DNA of 64,000 nt, from positions 4,005,001-4,069,000 of the forward strand of contig NZ_JARXYR010000002.1 in assembly GCF_029893635.1 (NCBI RefSeq). Reading direction: 5' to 3'. Each line of letters begins with the position of its first letter. Position 1 is the stretch's first letter. The position numbers were made by a program, and so were the translations under genes. The notes below the pieces were generated by a model. The model was not told where the DNA came from. It saw nothing but the letters and a program-made list of their open reading frames with translations, and searched no databases. This document shows positions 31,356-40,010 of the stretch, piece after piece. Origin of the DNA: Variovorax sp. TBS-050B. Its GTDB lineage: Bacteria > Pseudomonadota > Gammaproteobacteria > Burkholderiales > Burkholderiaceae_C.

Positions 31356-32441
31356 ATGACGGAACTGCAGGACTCTCTTTTCCCCGACCTCCCGCCTCTG
31401 CCCGAGGCGCCGCGCGCCGCGCCCCCGCCGGACGAAGCGCCCGCCGCGCCGAAGAAGCCGCGCACCGCCACGGTCGCGCCCGTGCCCCCCCATCCCGCAC
31501 TCGTCGAACTGGCTGCCGCGCTGCCGCCCGGCCTGCGGCTCGGCACCTCGTCGTGGAGCTATCCGGGCTGGGCCGGCCTCGTGTGGGAGGGCGAGCATGC
31601 CGAGTCGGTGCTGTCGAAGCACGGGCTCGCGGCGCTTGCGCGGCATCCGCTCTTTCGCACCGTGAGCCTGGACCGCAATTTCTACCGCGCGCTCACGGCC
31701 AGCCAGTACGCGCGCTATGCGGCCATGGTGCCCGACGACTTCCGCTTCGTCGTGAAGGCGCCCAGCCTCGTGACCGATGCGACGGTGCGCGACGAGAGCG
31801 GGCGCGGCACCGAACCCAATCCGGTGTTCCTGAACAGCGAGATCGCGATCCAGGAATTCGTGCAGCCCGCGCTCGAGGGCCTGGGCCACCGCATCGGCGC
31901 GCTGGTGTTCCAGCTGAGCCCGATCCCTTCACAGCTGCTGGCCGACCAGGACGCGCTGCTGGCGCGCATCGGGGCCATGCTCGCATCGCTGCCCGCGCTG
32001 CAGCCGACGGCGCCCGAGGCGGTGATCGCGGTCGAGGTACGCGACCCGCAACTGCTCTGCCCCGCCTTCGCCACCATGCTGCGCGATGCCGGCGCCACCT
32101 TCTGCATGGGGCTGCATGCCAAGATGCCGCCGATCGAAGCGCAGCTGCCGATGCTGCGCGCGCTCTGGCCCGGACCGCTGGTCTGCCGCTGGAACCTGCA
32201 CCGCCGCCACGGCCGCTTCGGCTACGAGGACGCCGAGAAGCTCTACGGCCCGTTCGACCGCATCGTCGATTCCGATCCCGAGACGCGCGAGGCGCTCGCG
32301 CGCGTGATCGCGGGCACCACGGGCGCGGGGCAGCGCGCCTACGTCACGGTCAGCAACAACGCCGAGGGTTGCGCGCCGCTGACGATCGCCTCGCTCGCGC
32401 AAGACATCGTCGCCGCGGCCGCCAAGCAGCGGGCGCCCTGA
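31356..32441 (+). CDS. DUF72 (YecE-like) TIM-barrel protein
   Basis: A 361-residue protein. A Pro-rich N-terminal 60 residues precede the DUF72 domain: LRLGTSSWSYPGWAGLVWEG, TVSLDRNFYRALTASQYARY, RFVVKAPSLVT, VFQLSP, and VEVRDPQL. The fold is a TIM barrel related to sugar-phosphate isomerase-like proteins; no activity is proven. It diverges from the sensor kinase and converges with the Rieske ferredoxin gene. Confidence 0.9.
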   Translation: MTELQDSLFPDLPPLPEAPRAAPPPDEAPAAPKKPRTATVAPVPPHPALVELAAALPPGLRLGTSSWSYPGWAGLVWEGEHAESVLSKHGLAALARHPLFRTVSLDRNFYRALTASQYARYAAMVPDDFRFVVKAPSLVTDATVRDESGRGTEPNPVFLNSEIAIQEFVQPALEGLGHRIGALVFQLSPIPSQLLADQDALLARIGAMLASLPALQPTAPEAVIAVEVRDPQLLCPAFATMLRDAGATFCMGLHAKMPPIEAQLPMLRALWPGPLVCRWNLHRRHGRFGYEDAEKLYGPFDRIVDSDPETREALARVIAGTTGAGQRAYVTVSNNAEGCAPLTIASLAQDIVAAAAKQRAP

Positions 32442-32451
32442 GGCCGGGGCT

Positions 32452-32772
32452 TCAGCCCTCGAGCGCTAGGTACACCCGCCCGCCCTCGATCTTCACCGGA
32501 TAGCTGCGCAGGTCCTCGGTCAGCGGCGCGCACATCGCCTTGCCGGTGCGCACGTCGAAGCGGCCCTGGTGCAGCGGGCATTCGATCTCGTGGCCTTCGA
32601 GGAAGCCGTCGCACAGCCGCGCGTGGCCGTGGGTGCAGATGTTGTCGGTGGCGTGGATGCCGTCCTCGGTGCCGTAGAGCGCGATGTCGCGGCCCTGCAC
32701 CTCGATGCCGATCACGTCGTCGGCGGGAACGTCGCCGACCGCCGCGGCGTCGACCCAGGTGGTGGTGCTCAT
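32452..32772 (-). CDS. Rieske-type [2Fe-2S] ferredoxin (NagAb-like)
   Basis: A 106-residue ferredoxin with the Rieske ligands Cys-x-His in CTHGHARLC and Cys-x2-His in CPLHQGRFD. It starts [19 protein letters not shown]. In the naphthalene/salicylate systems this protein (NagAb) carries electrons from the reductase to the oxygenase. It is the last gene of the hydroxylase operon, 35 bases after the Bug receptor gene. Confidence 0.93.
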   Translation of the reverse strand: MSTTTWVDAAAVGDVPADDVIGIEVQGRDIALYGTEDGIHATDNICTHGHARLCDGFLEGHEIECPLHQGRFDVRTGKAMCAPLTEDLRSYPVKIEGGRVYLALEG

Positions 32773-32807
32773 GTCTTCTTGCTTTCGTGGGTGTGGCGCG
32801 GGGCGCT

Positions 32808-33779
32808 TCAGTTGTCGGGCTTGAGGCCGGCACGTTCGATCACGGGCTTCCAGCGCGTGCGCTCTTCCTGCATGAACTTCGCGAGCGCCTCGGGCGTGCT
32901 GCCCACGGGGTCGAAGTACGCGGTCTGCAGCCGCTTCTGCGTTTCGGGGTCCTGGAGCACGGCCGCGATCTCGCGGCTCATGCGCTGCACGATCGCGTCG
33001 GGCGTGCCCCTGGGCGCCATGTAGGCGAACCACGGCACGGCCTGGATGTCCGGCAGGCCCGATTCGCGCAGCGTGGGCAGCTCGGGCAGCAGCGCCGAAC
33101 GCTCGGCCGAAGTGACGGCCAGCGCCTTGAGCCGGCCCGCCCGGACCTGCGGCATCACGGTGACGGGCGGCAGGCAGGCGTACTGCACGTCGCCCTGCAC
33201 CAGCGCGGTGACCGCCTGGCCCGAGGACGCGTAGGGAATGTGCACCGCGAACGAGTGGGTCTTGAGCTTGACGAGCTCCACGCCCAGGTGCGAGATCGAG
33301 CCGTTGCCGGTGGAGGCGAAGTTGAACCTGCCGGGGTTCTGCTTCATCGCCGCGAGCCAGCCGCGGACCGAATCGACGTTCATGCTGTTCGACACCGCGC
33401 ACACGTTGGGCGTGGTGGCCGCGAGCGACACCGGCACGAGGTCCTTGAACGGGTCGTAGGGCAGGTTCTTGTAGAGGATGGTGTTGTAGACCAGCGGCGC
33501 GTTGACCGAGAGCAGGAAGGTCTGGCCGTCGGGCGCCGACTTGCTGGCCTGGTCGGTGCCGCTGTTGCCGCCCGCGCCGGGCTTGTTGTCGACGACGAGC
33601 GGCTGGCCGATGCGCGCGGCGAGCTTGTCGTTGACGATGCGCGCGAGGATGTCGGGCGAGGAGCCGGCCGCGAACGGCACCACGATGCGCACCGGGCGCT
33701 GCGGCCACTCGCCCTGGGCGTGGGCCGCGATGGCCAGTGCCGATGCGGCGAAGGCCAATGCGAGACGAACGCGCCTCAT
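32808..33779 (-). CDS. Bug-family periplasmic solute receptor
   Basis: A 323-residue tripartite tricarboxylate transporter receptor. Signal peptide [17 protein letters not shown] precedes [24 protein letters not shown], then [14 protein letters not shown] and [15 protein letters not shown], all hallmarks of the Bordetella uptake gene family. No TctA/TctB membrane subunits are in the window. Its place inside the hydroxylase operon suggests it binds an aromatic carboxylate. It overlaps the chorismate-mutase-like gene as ATGA. Confidence 0.93.
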   Translation of the reverse strand: MRRVRLALAFAASALAIAAHAQGEWPQRPVRIVVPFAAGSSPDILARIVNDKLAARIGQPLVVDNKPGAGGNSGTDQASKSAPDGQTFLLSVNAPLVYNTILYKNLPYDPFKDLVPVSLAATTPNVCAVSNSMNVDSVRGWLAAMKQNPGRFNFASTGNGSISHLGVELVKLKTHSFAVHIPYASSGQAVTALVQGDVQYACLPPVTVMPQVRAGRLKALAVTSAERSALLPELPTLRESGLPDIQAVPWFAYMAPRGTPDAIVQRMSREIAAVLQDPETQKRLQTAYFDPVGSTPEALAKFMQEERTRWKPVIERAGLKPDN

Positions 33780-34150
33780 GGCTTCGCCTCCACGTCGACC
33801 ATGCCCTGGTGGTCCTGCTGCTCGCGCGCGATGAAGCCCGCGATGAGCGCGCGGTAGGCCGCCTCGACCACCTCCGGGTAGGCGCCCTCCTTCTCGGCCA
33901 GCGCCCTCACCTTGTCGATCACCTCCTGCTGGCGCTGCGGCGCCGAGACCTGGAAGGCATCGCGCTTGAAGCGCGCCGCGTCCTTCACGTAGCGGCCGCG
34001 CTCGGCCAGCAGCGCGACGATCTGGCGGTCGAGGCGGTCGATGTTCTCGCGCACCTCGGCGAGGTTGGCGCACAGCGGCACGTAGGCGGGATCGGTGAAG
34101 CGGCGCAACGCTGCGCCGTGTGTCTCGGGTTCTCTTTTTTCTTCGGGCAT
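33776..34150 (-). CDS. AroQ/PchB-like chorismate mutase or isochorismate pyruvate-lyase homologue
   Basis: A 124-residue all-helical AroQ-fold protein. Compared from memory with PchB and E. coli chorismate mutase, the active-site Arg34 (EVRENID), Arg51 (LLAERGRYV) and Lys62 (AARFKRD) are kept. YVKDAARFK with an APQR segment is closer to PchB (YVKAASRFK, APER). The last catalytic Gln aligns to Glu110 or, with a one-residue shift, Gln111. PchB makes salicylate from isochorismate. It lies three bases after the beta-subunit gene and overlaps the Bug gene, so it is truly part of this catabolic operon. Confidence 0.82.
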   Translation of the reverse strand: MPEEKREPETHGAALRRFTDPAYVPLCANLAEVRENIDRLDRQIVALLAERGRYVKDAARFKRDAFQVSAPQRQQEVIDKVRALAEKEGAYPEVVEAAYRALIAGFIAREQQDHQGMVDVEAKP

Positions 34151-34153
34151 GGT

Positions 34154-34639
34154 TCAGATGGGGTAAATGATGGAGTTGGGGATCATTTCGCTGTCGAACA
34201 CGCACAGCCGCGCGGCGAACTTCAGGCCTTCGGGCGTGCGCACCACGCGGTCGATGTAGCGGCCGACGTTGAACACCGTCGAGGGGCCGTCGAGCTTGGT
34301 GCGGAACACCGCGTAATTGGCCTCGCTGTGGATCGTGCCGTCGGCATCGACCGCATGCACCAGCGGCAGCCCGACCACGTGGCGCTGGTAGTACGGGTCG
34401 TGAAACAGGGTCTCCTGGATGCCATAGACCCGGTCTTCGAGCATGCCGCGGCTCTCGAACGAGAGCGTGGCGAGCGGCAGGCCGCGCTCGTGGTTCTCGC
34501 GCGGCTGCAGGCGGTAGCTGCACTGCTCGGTGAAGAAGCCGGGCCAGCGTTCCCATCGGCCCGAATCGACCGCCTGGGCGTAGGCGCTGTAGAGCGCCGC
34601 GAGTTCGAGATAGCCGTCGGCATCGAGCTTGTTCGTCAT
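34154..34639 (-). CDS. Ring-hydroxylating dioxygenase beta subunit (NagH-like)
   Basis: A 161-residue small subunit of the SnoaL-like cone fold. [32 protein letters not shown] and [14 protein letters not shown] [18 protein letters not shown] are typical of salicylate 5-hydroxylase small subunits (NagH is also about 161 residues). It is structural, holding the alpha3beta3 complex. Its start overlaps the alpha-subunit stop as ATGA. Confidence 0.88.
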   Translation of the reverse strand: MTNKLDADGYLELAALYSAYAQAVDSGRWERWPGFFTEQCSYRLQPRENHERGLPLATLSFESRGMLEDRVYGIQETLFHDPYYQRHVVGLPLVHAVDADGTIHSEANYAVFRTKLDGPSTVFNVGRYIDRVVRTPEGLKFAARLCVFDSEMIPNSIIYPI

Positions 34640-35895
34640 GCCGCCTCCATCACTTCGCGCCAGTAGCGGTACATGCCGCGGATCAGCGTCTCGGTCACCA
34701 TGTGGTCGGTGTTCTCGACCTCCCGGCCGCCGAGCTCGGCCAGCGTGCGGTGGCCGGGTTTCTGCTCGAAGCCTTCCTGCGAGAACTCGATCACCTCGCC
34801 GTCGTCGGCCGAGACGAAGCCCGCGGGCCCGAACAGGTTGGCCTGGCGCAGGCGGCGCTGGGTCATCTCCTCGGTGTCGTCCTCGAAGCCGAAGTGCGTC
34901 CAGACGAAGTCGAAGGCATCGTGGCCCGCGGGCTGGATGTGGCGCGTCGAGACGCTGTTGACCTGCTGCTGCAGGATCAGGCTCGGAAACAGCGTCATCA
35001 TCACCGCGGTCGGCCCGCCCCACCAGGGCTCGGGCACGATGTCGAGGAAGCGCGGGTCCTTGAGCTGCATGCTCTCCTTGAAGCTCGACACCTGCGTGAC
35101 CTGCGCCGCCTTGCCCGCGCTGCCGCGCGTGGAGATCATCGCGGCGTGGCGGCCGCGCGCGTCCATCTTGAGCTCGGATTTGTTGTCGGCGCGCCAGAGT
35201 CCGAAGGTGACGAACCAGGTGTGCAGCAGGCCCGGGTGGTACGGGTCCTTGATGTTCTCCTGCATCAGCTTCCAGTTGCCCGGGATGCGCTGGCGGCTGT
35301 AGCCCAGGATGGTGAGCTTGCGGCCGTCGAACAGGCGGTCGAAGTAATGCAGGATGTCGGGGCCGAGAAAGTCCTCGAACGACTCGACCTCATGGTCGAA
35401 CGAGGCGAACACCACGCCGCCGCGCGTCGCGACCTTGAGCTTGGTCAGCCCGTGCTCCTCGGTCCTGAAATCGCCCGGCATGCCGCCGTTGACCTTGCCG
35501 TCCTGCTTCACGCCGCGGCGGAACGGCACGCCCTGCAGGTCGCCTTTCAAGGTGTAGTTCCACTGGTGGTAAGGGCAGACGAACTCCTTGCGGTTGCCGT
35601 GGCGCTCGCGGCAGAACTGCATGCCGCGGTGGGCGCAGACGTTCTCGAACACGTGGATCGCGCCCGCCTCGTCGCGCGCCATCACCACTGAGCGCTCGCC
35701 GATCGCGGTGCGCTTGAAGTCGCCAGGGTTCGGAATCTCGGCTTCGAGGCCCACGTAGCACCAGTGCTTCTCGTAGAAGAAGCGCTGCAGCTCCTTCCGG
35801 TGCAGCGCCTCGTCGGTGTAGGCCATGAACGGGATGCGGCTGGTCTTGTCGCTCTCCCATCTGAGTTCGACGGGGAACACGGTCTGCGTGGTCAT
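34636..35895 (-). CDS. Ring-hydroxylating oxygenase alpha subunit (salicylate 5-hydroxylase, NagG-like)
   Basis: A 419-residue catalytic subunit. The Rieske centre is CAHRGMQFC with CPYHQWNY; the mononuclear iron site is [13 protein letters not shown], giving two His ligands, and the bridging Asp is in the same segment. [19 protein letters not shown] and [19 protein letters not shown] match NagG of the Ralstonia U2 salicylate 5-hydroxylase closely as I remember it. The expected reaction is salicylate to gentisate. Anthranilate or a substituted benzoate remains possible. No gentisate dioxygenase is in the window. Confidence 0.9.
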   Translation of the reverse strand: MTTQTVFPVELRWESDKTSRIPFMAYTDEALHRKELQRFFYEKHWCYVGLEAEIPNPGDFKRTAIGERSVVMARDEAGAIHVFENVCAHRGMQFCRERHGNRKEFVCPYHQWNYTLKGDLQGVPFRRGVKQDGKVNGGMPGDFRTEEHGLTKLKVATRGGVVFASFDHEVESFEDFLGPDILHYFDRLFDGRKLTILGYSRQRIPGNWKLMQENIKDPYHPGLLHTWFVTFGLWRADNKSELKMDARGRHAAMISTRGSAGKAAQVTQVSSFKESMQLKDPRFLDIVPEPWWGGPTAVMMTLFPSLILQQQVNSVSTRHIQPAGHDAFDFVWTHFGFEDDTEEMTQRRLRQANLFGPAGFVSADDGEVIEFSQEGFEQKPGHRTLAELGGREVENTDHMVTETLIRGMYRYWREVMEAA

Positions 35896-35925
35896 CGCGG
35901 GTCTCCTTTGCTTCTTCTTTGGTAT

Positions 35926-36915
35926 TCAGGTGCCTTGCAGGTAAAAGGCATCGGCATGGATCTGTTCGGGCGCGAGGCCGCGCGCGCGCACGAGCTGCGT
36001 CACGGCCTCCACCATCGGCGGCGAGCCGCAGAGGTAGGCGCGCCAGCCTTCGGGGCCGGCGGGCCAGTCGGCGCGGATCGCGTCGGTGATGAGGCCCGTG
36101 CGCCAGCCTTCGCGCGCCGGACCGGTGACCACGACCACCTGCACCTTCAGGCCCGGGTGCAGCGCCTGCAGCGCGCGCAGTTCTTCCAGGCCGTACACGT
36201 CGGCTTCCGAGCGCACGCCGAGGTACAGGTGGATCGGCTGCATCAGGTCCGCCGCGATCGCGCCGCGCACGATCGAGAGGATCGGCGCCAGGCCCGTGCC
36301 GCCCGCCGCGCAGAGCATCGGCCCGCGGTGCCTGGTGCGCAGGTAGGCGGTGCCCAGCGGCCCGCTCACGCGCACCGCATCGCCGACGCGCAACTGCTCG
36401 AACACATGGGCCGTGACGCGGCCGCCGGGCACGCGGCGGACATGGAATTCGAGTTCCGCGTCGCGGCTCAGACCGGCCATCGAATAGGGTCGCGCGAGAT
36501 CGGGCGCGAACTGCAGCTGCGCGTACTGGCCCGGCGAAAACGCCAGCGGCTTGTTCGGCTTGAGCCGCAGCCGGCGGATGTCGTGCGTGAGCACGTCGAT
36601 GCCCGTGACCGTGGCCTTGAGGATGCGCGCAGGATGCACCACCACCTCGTCGGGCTCGGGAATCTCGATCGCGCAGCTTTCGGTCAGGGTGCTCTGGCAG
36701 GCCAGCACGTAGCGCTCGGCCGGGCCGTCGGGGCGGATCGCATCCTGCCCGGCGTCGAGCACCTGGCCGGAAACCACCTTGCAGCGGCAGGTGCCGCAGC
36801 GCCCCGACATGCAGCTGTACGACACCGGCACATGGTGCTCGCGCAGCACCTCGAGCAGGTTCGCGCCGGGGCGGACCTCGAGGGTGCGGGCAAGCGGGTG
36901 GATGTGCAGGTCCAT
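35926..36915 (-). CDS. Oxygenase electron-transfer reductase (NagAa-like)
   Basis: A 329-residue iron-sulfur flavoprotein. The N-terminal plant-type ferredoxin carries [12 protein letters not shown] and a later Cys in LACQS. The FAD domain has RPYSMAG and the NAD(P)H domain [14 protein letters not shown] and CGSPPMVEA. Length and order match NagAa (328 residues), which feeds both naphthalene dioxygenase and salicylate 5-hydroxylase. It is the first gene of the leftward operon and diverges from the NahR-type regulator. Confidence 0.92.
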   Translation of the reverse strand: MDLHIHPLARTLEVRPGANLLEVLREHHVPVSYSCMSGRCGTCRCKVVSGQVLDAGQDAIRPDGPAERYVLACQSTLTESCAIEIPEPDEVVVHPARILKATVTGIDVLTHDIRRLRLKPNKPLAFSPGQYAQLQFAPDLARPYSMAGLSRDAELEFHVRRVPGGRVTAHVFEQLRVGDAVRVSGPLGTAYLRTRHRGPMLCAAGGTGLAPILSIVRGAIAADLMQPIHLYLGVRSEADVYGLEELRALQALHPGLKVQVVVVTGPAREGWRTGLITDAIRADWPAGPEGWRAYLCGSPPMVEAVTQLVRARGLAPEQIHADAFYLQGT

Positions 36916-37007
36916 CGGTGGGCTCTTTCTGGGTGCCGGCGGCGGGCGGCCGGCCTGTCTCTCTGGCGGCGATGATGCGCGCCCCTGCCCGATTGACCAA
37001 TAGAATC

Positions 37008-37037
37008 CCGTGAATCGGCCACATCACTGCCGTGAAT
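37008..37037. promoter_or_regulatory. Likely NahR/NagR-type operator (direct repeats)
   Basis: CCGTGAAT occurs at 37008-37015 and again at 37030-37037, exactly 22 bases apart, so both faces align on the DNA helix. The repeats lie in the 133-base gap between the divergent reductase and LysR genes. On the minus strand they read ATTCACGG, reminiscent of the ATTCA-containing sites of NahR. This is the expected place for the inducible operator. Confidence 0.55.
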
Positions 37038-37048
37038 AAAGCCCGGCC

Positions 37049-37969
37049 ATGCAACTCAAGGACATCGACCTCAACCTGCTGCTGGTGTTCGACCGCATGC
37101 TGGCCGAGAAGCGCGTCTCGGCCGTGGCCGAATCGCTGGGCCTCTCGCAGCCCGCGATCAGCAATGCGCTGGCGCGGCTGCGCCGGCTGCTGGGCGACGA
37201 ACTGTTCCTGCGCACCGCGCGCGGCATGGAGCCAACGCCGTTCGCGCTGCAGCTCGCCGAGCCGGTGGCCTACGCCATGGGTGCGCTGCACACCGCGCTC
37301 AACCAGCAGGTGGTGTTCGACCCGGCCACCAGCACGCGCAGCTTCACGCTCGCGATGACCGACATCGGCGAGATCTACTTCACGCCGCGGCTCATGGACC
37401 TGCTCTCCCAGGCCGCGCCCGGCGTGACGATCAGCACGGTGCGCAACAACAGCAACAGCACCGCCAGCCTGCGCGACGAGCTCGAATCCGGGCACGTGGA
37501 CATCGCGATCGGCCTGCTGCCGCAGCTCAAGGCCGGCGTGTTCCAGCGCCGGCTGTTCCTGCAGCGCTACGTGTGCCTGTTCTCGGGCGCGCATCCGCTG
37601 GCGCAGAAGCGCAGCGTCTCGCTGAAGGACTTCGTCGCGGCCGACCATCTGCTGGTGCAGGCCGCCGGCACCGGCCACGGCAAGGCCGACGACGTGATGG
37701 CCGCGCAGGGCATCCAGCGGCGCATCCGGCTGCGGGTGCCGCACTTCGTCGCCATCGGCCACATCCTGCGTTCGAGCGACATGATCGCGACCGTGCCCGA
37801 GCGGCTCGCCCAGAGCATCGCCGAGCCTTTCGGGCTGGTGTGGCGCCCCCACCCCGTGGCGCTGCCGCAGATCGCGATCAACCTGTTCTGGCACGCCAAG
37901 GTGCACCGCGATCCGGGCAACCAGTGGCTGCGCGGGCTGTTGTTCGACAAGTTCGCGGATGCGGGCTGA
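37049..37969 (+). CDS. LysR-family regulator, NahR/NagR type
   Basis: A 306-residue activator. The helix-turn-helix is AVAESLGLSQPAISNALARLRRLLGDELF; ARGMEPTPFA, TLAMTDIGEIYFTPRLMDLL, GHGKADD and NLFWHAKVHRD are nearly those of NahR and NagR, regulators that respond to salicylate. It is divergent from the hydroxylase operon, which it should activate, and this supports salicylate or a close analogue as the operon's substrate. Confidence 0.93.
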   Translation: MQLKDIDLNLLLVFDRMLAEKRVSAVAESLGLSQPAISNALARLRRLLGDELFLRTARGMEPTPFALQLAEPVAYAMGALHTALNQQVVFDPATSTRSFTLAMTDIGEIYFTPRLMDLLSQAAPGVTISTVRNNSNSTASLRDELESGHVDIAIGLLPQLKAGVFQRRLFLQRYVCLFSGAHPLAQKRSVSLKDFVAADHLLVQAAGTGHGKADDVMAAQGIQRRIRLRVPHFVAIGHILRSSDMIATVPERLAQSIAEPFGLVWRPHPVALPQIAINLFWHAKVHRDPGNQWLRGLLFDKFADAG

Positions 37970-37973
37970 AGCC

Positions 37974-38588
37974 TCAGGCCGGCCACTTTCCCCGCGGTTC
38001 GTAGATGTGTTCGCCGACGTGGCTTTCGAGCAGCACGAAGGCATCGGCATGCCAGCGCAGCGCGGGCGCGACCGGCTGCAGCGCGACCTTGCGCGGCGTG
38101 TAGCCGAGCGTCATGTGCGGCGTGAAGCCGCGCTCGGGCTTGAAGCCGGCGTCGGCGAGCGCTTCGCCGAGCCGCTGGCGAAAGGCCACGAGCGCGGCCG
38201 TGCCCGCCGGCTGGCCGCTCGCGAGCACGAAGGCGCGGCTCTTGTCGAAGCGCAGCGCCTCGTCGAACGCGATCTCGAACGCAGGCGGTGCCACCGTGGC
38301 GGCGGCGTCGAGCGCGGCCTGCAGCACCTTGCGCGGCACGGCCGTGTAGTCGCCCAGGTGATGCAGCGTGACATGCAGGCGCTCCGGATCGGTCAGCTTG
38401 GCCTTAAGCGAATGCGCGCCGTCGAGCTGCGCGGCCAGCGCCGCGACGGCCTCGGCCACCGCGGGCGGCGGCAGGATCGCGAAGAAGAGCGAGCGAGGCA
38501 GGCGCTCCCGGGGTTTGGCGGCGCCGCGCGCGCGGCGCAAGGGCGCCGGCGGCGGATCGATGCCGGGAAGAAGGAGCTGTTCGGGCAT
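37974..38588 (-). CDS. thpR: RNA 2',3'-cyclic phosphodiesterase (ThpR, 2H family)
   Basis: A 204-residue 2H phosphoesterase. The two catalytic His-x-Thr motifs are HVTLHHLGD (after LTDPERL) and HMTLGYTPR. LPRSLFFAILPP is the typical opening strand. The family was first called 2'-5' RNA ligase; hydrolysis of 2',3'-cyclic phosphates is the better supported activity. Start MPEQLLLPG at 38588 fits homologues; a longer reading has no support. Confidence 0.88.
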   Translation of the reverse strand: MPEQLLLPGIDPPPAPLRRARGAAKPRERLPRSLFFAILPPPAVAEAVAALAAQLDGAHSLKAKLTDPERLHVTLHHLGDYTAVPRKVLQAALDAAATVAPPAFEIAFDEALRFDKSRAFVLASGQPAGTAALVAFRQRLGEALADAGFKPERGFTPHMTLGYTPRKVALQPVAPALRWHADAFVLLESHVGEHIYEPRGKWPA

Positions 38589-38685
38589 GAGGCGTGTCGG
38601 GCACCGGATGCGAAACCAAAGTCCCGCAGCCGGCCAAACGCTCGATCTTGGCACAATGCGACGCCTCATCCCTCGCCTCCTTCGC

Positions 38686-39306
38686 ATGACCACGCCACTG
38701 ATCGACGGCCCCGATGGCCAACCCCGCTGCCGCTGGTGCGCCTCGGCGCCCGAGTTCCTCGGCTACCACGACGACGAATGGGGCCATCCGGTCGCCGACG
38801 ACCATCGCCTGTTCGAGAAGATCAGCCTCGAAGGTTTCCAGTCCGGCCTGAGCTGGCGCACCATCCTCGCGAAGCGCGAGAACTTCCGCGCCGCCTTCCA
38901 CGGCTTCGACTTCGACAAGGTCGCGCGCTTCGGCCAGAAGGACGTGGAGCGCCTGCTGCAGGACCCGGGCATCGTGCGCCACCGCGGCAAGATCGAAGCC
39001 GTGATCCACAACGCCGCGCGCGCGCAGGAGATGGTCGCGCGCGAAGGCTCGCTCGCCGCCTTCTTCTGGCGCCACGAACCCGATGCCGCGACGCTCGGCA
39101 CGCCGCAGACGCTGTCGACCTCGGAGGCCTCGATCGCGCTGTCGAAGACGCTCAAGAAGCTGGGCTGGAAATTCGTCGGCCCGACGACGGTGTATGCGTT
39201 CATGCAGGCGATGGGGCTGATCAACGACCATGCCGAAGGCTGCGTGATTCGCGCGAAGGTGGACCGGGCGCGCGGCAGTTTCAAGCGGCCGCGGAACTCG
39301 GCCTGA
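38686..39306 (+). CDS. tag: DNA-3-methyladenine glycosylase I
   Basis: A 206-residue Tag enzyme that removes 3-methyladenine from alkylated DNA. The zinc-binding start CRWCASAPEFLGYHDDEWG, the base-binding region FEKISLEGFQSGLSWRTILAKRENF, and the C-terminal zinc ligands in NDHAEGCVIR are complete. The ATG at 38686 was chosen because RCRWC sits about 14 residues in, as in the family. It diverges from thpR. Confidence 0.95.
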   Translation: MTTPLIDGPDGQPRCRWCASAPEFLGYHDDEWGHPVADDHRLFEKISLEGFQSGLSWRTILAKRENFRAAFHGFDFDKVARFGQKDVERLLQDPGIVRHRGKIEAVIHNAARAQEMVAREGSLAAFFWRHEPDAATLGTPQTLSTSEASIALSKTLKKLGWKFVGPTTVYAFMQAMGLINDHAEGCVIRAKVDRARGSFKRPRNSA

Positions 39307-39326
39307 GCCGCGCGGCTCTCACCGCC

Positions 39327-39992
39327 ATGCGCGCCGCCAGAGAGCCAGCCCTCCGCCCGACCGGATCCGGGACGCCCGGCCTCGCCCGGCGCACCGTCGT
39401 GGCCGCGGCCGTGGTCGCCGCCCCGGCGCTTTGGCTCGGCGCCCGCGCACAGGCGCCCTCCCCGCGCATCGCCACGCCATCGCAGACCGAAGGCCCGTTC
39501 TACCCCGTGCGCCTGCCGCAGGACACCGACCATGACCTGCTGCGAAACGGCAGCCTGCACTACGGCCAGGGCCAGCCGGCCTGGGTCGAGGGCAGCGTGA
39601 CCGACCTCGCCGGCCGGCCGCTGCGCGGCGCGCAGGTCGAGATCTGGCAGTGCGACCACAACGGCCACTACCACCACCCCGGCGACGGCGGGCGCGCCGA
39701 TGCGGCCTTCCAGGGCTTCGGCCGCGTCGCGGTCGGCGACGACGGCCGCTACCGCTTCCGCACCATCCGCCCGGTGCCCTACACGGGCCGCACGCCGCAC
39801 ATCCACGTCAAGGTGAAGCTCGGCTCGCGCGAACTGCTGACCACCCAGCTCTACGTGGCAGGCGATCCGGGGAACGCACGCGACTACCTCTGGCGCAACC
39901 TCGCGCCCGCGGCACGCGAGGCGCTCACCGTGCCCTTCGAACGCGGCGCCGACGGGCTGCAGGTGCGGTTCCCGATCGTGGTCGAGGCCTGA
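39327..39992 (+). CDS. Exported intradiol ring-cleavage dioxygenase
   Basis: A 221-residue protocatechuate 3,4-dioxygenase-like protein. An N-terminal twin-arginine type signal ([25 protein letters not shown]) precedes the catalytic domain beginning PSQTEGPFYP. Iron ligands can be assigned as Tyr115 (GHYHHPG), Tyr152 (VPYTGR), His158 and His160 (PHIHVKV). Most catabolic intradiol enzymes are cytosolic; this exported type is a separate branch with little known function. It begins 20 bases after tag. Confidence 0.88.
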   Translation: MRAAREPALRPTGSGTPGLARRTVVAAAVVAAPALWLGARAQAPSPRIATPSQTEGPFYPVRLPQDTDHDLLRNGSLHYGQGQPAWVEGSVTDLAGRPLRGAQVEIWQCDHNGHYHHPGDGGRADAAFQGFGRVAVGDDGRYRFRTIRPVPYTGRTPHIHVKVKLGSRELLTTQLYVAGDPGNARDYLWRNLAPAAREALTVPFERGADGLQVRFPIVVEA

Positions 39993-40010
39993 GCGCCGCT
40001 TCCCTTCGGC

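Noticed and set aside
38641..38685. Sigma-54 promoter (TTGGCACAATGC) before tag
   Set aside because: The GG and GC elements are not ten bases apart as sigma-54 requires, and tag is not a typical sigma-54 target.
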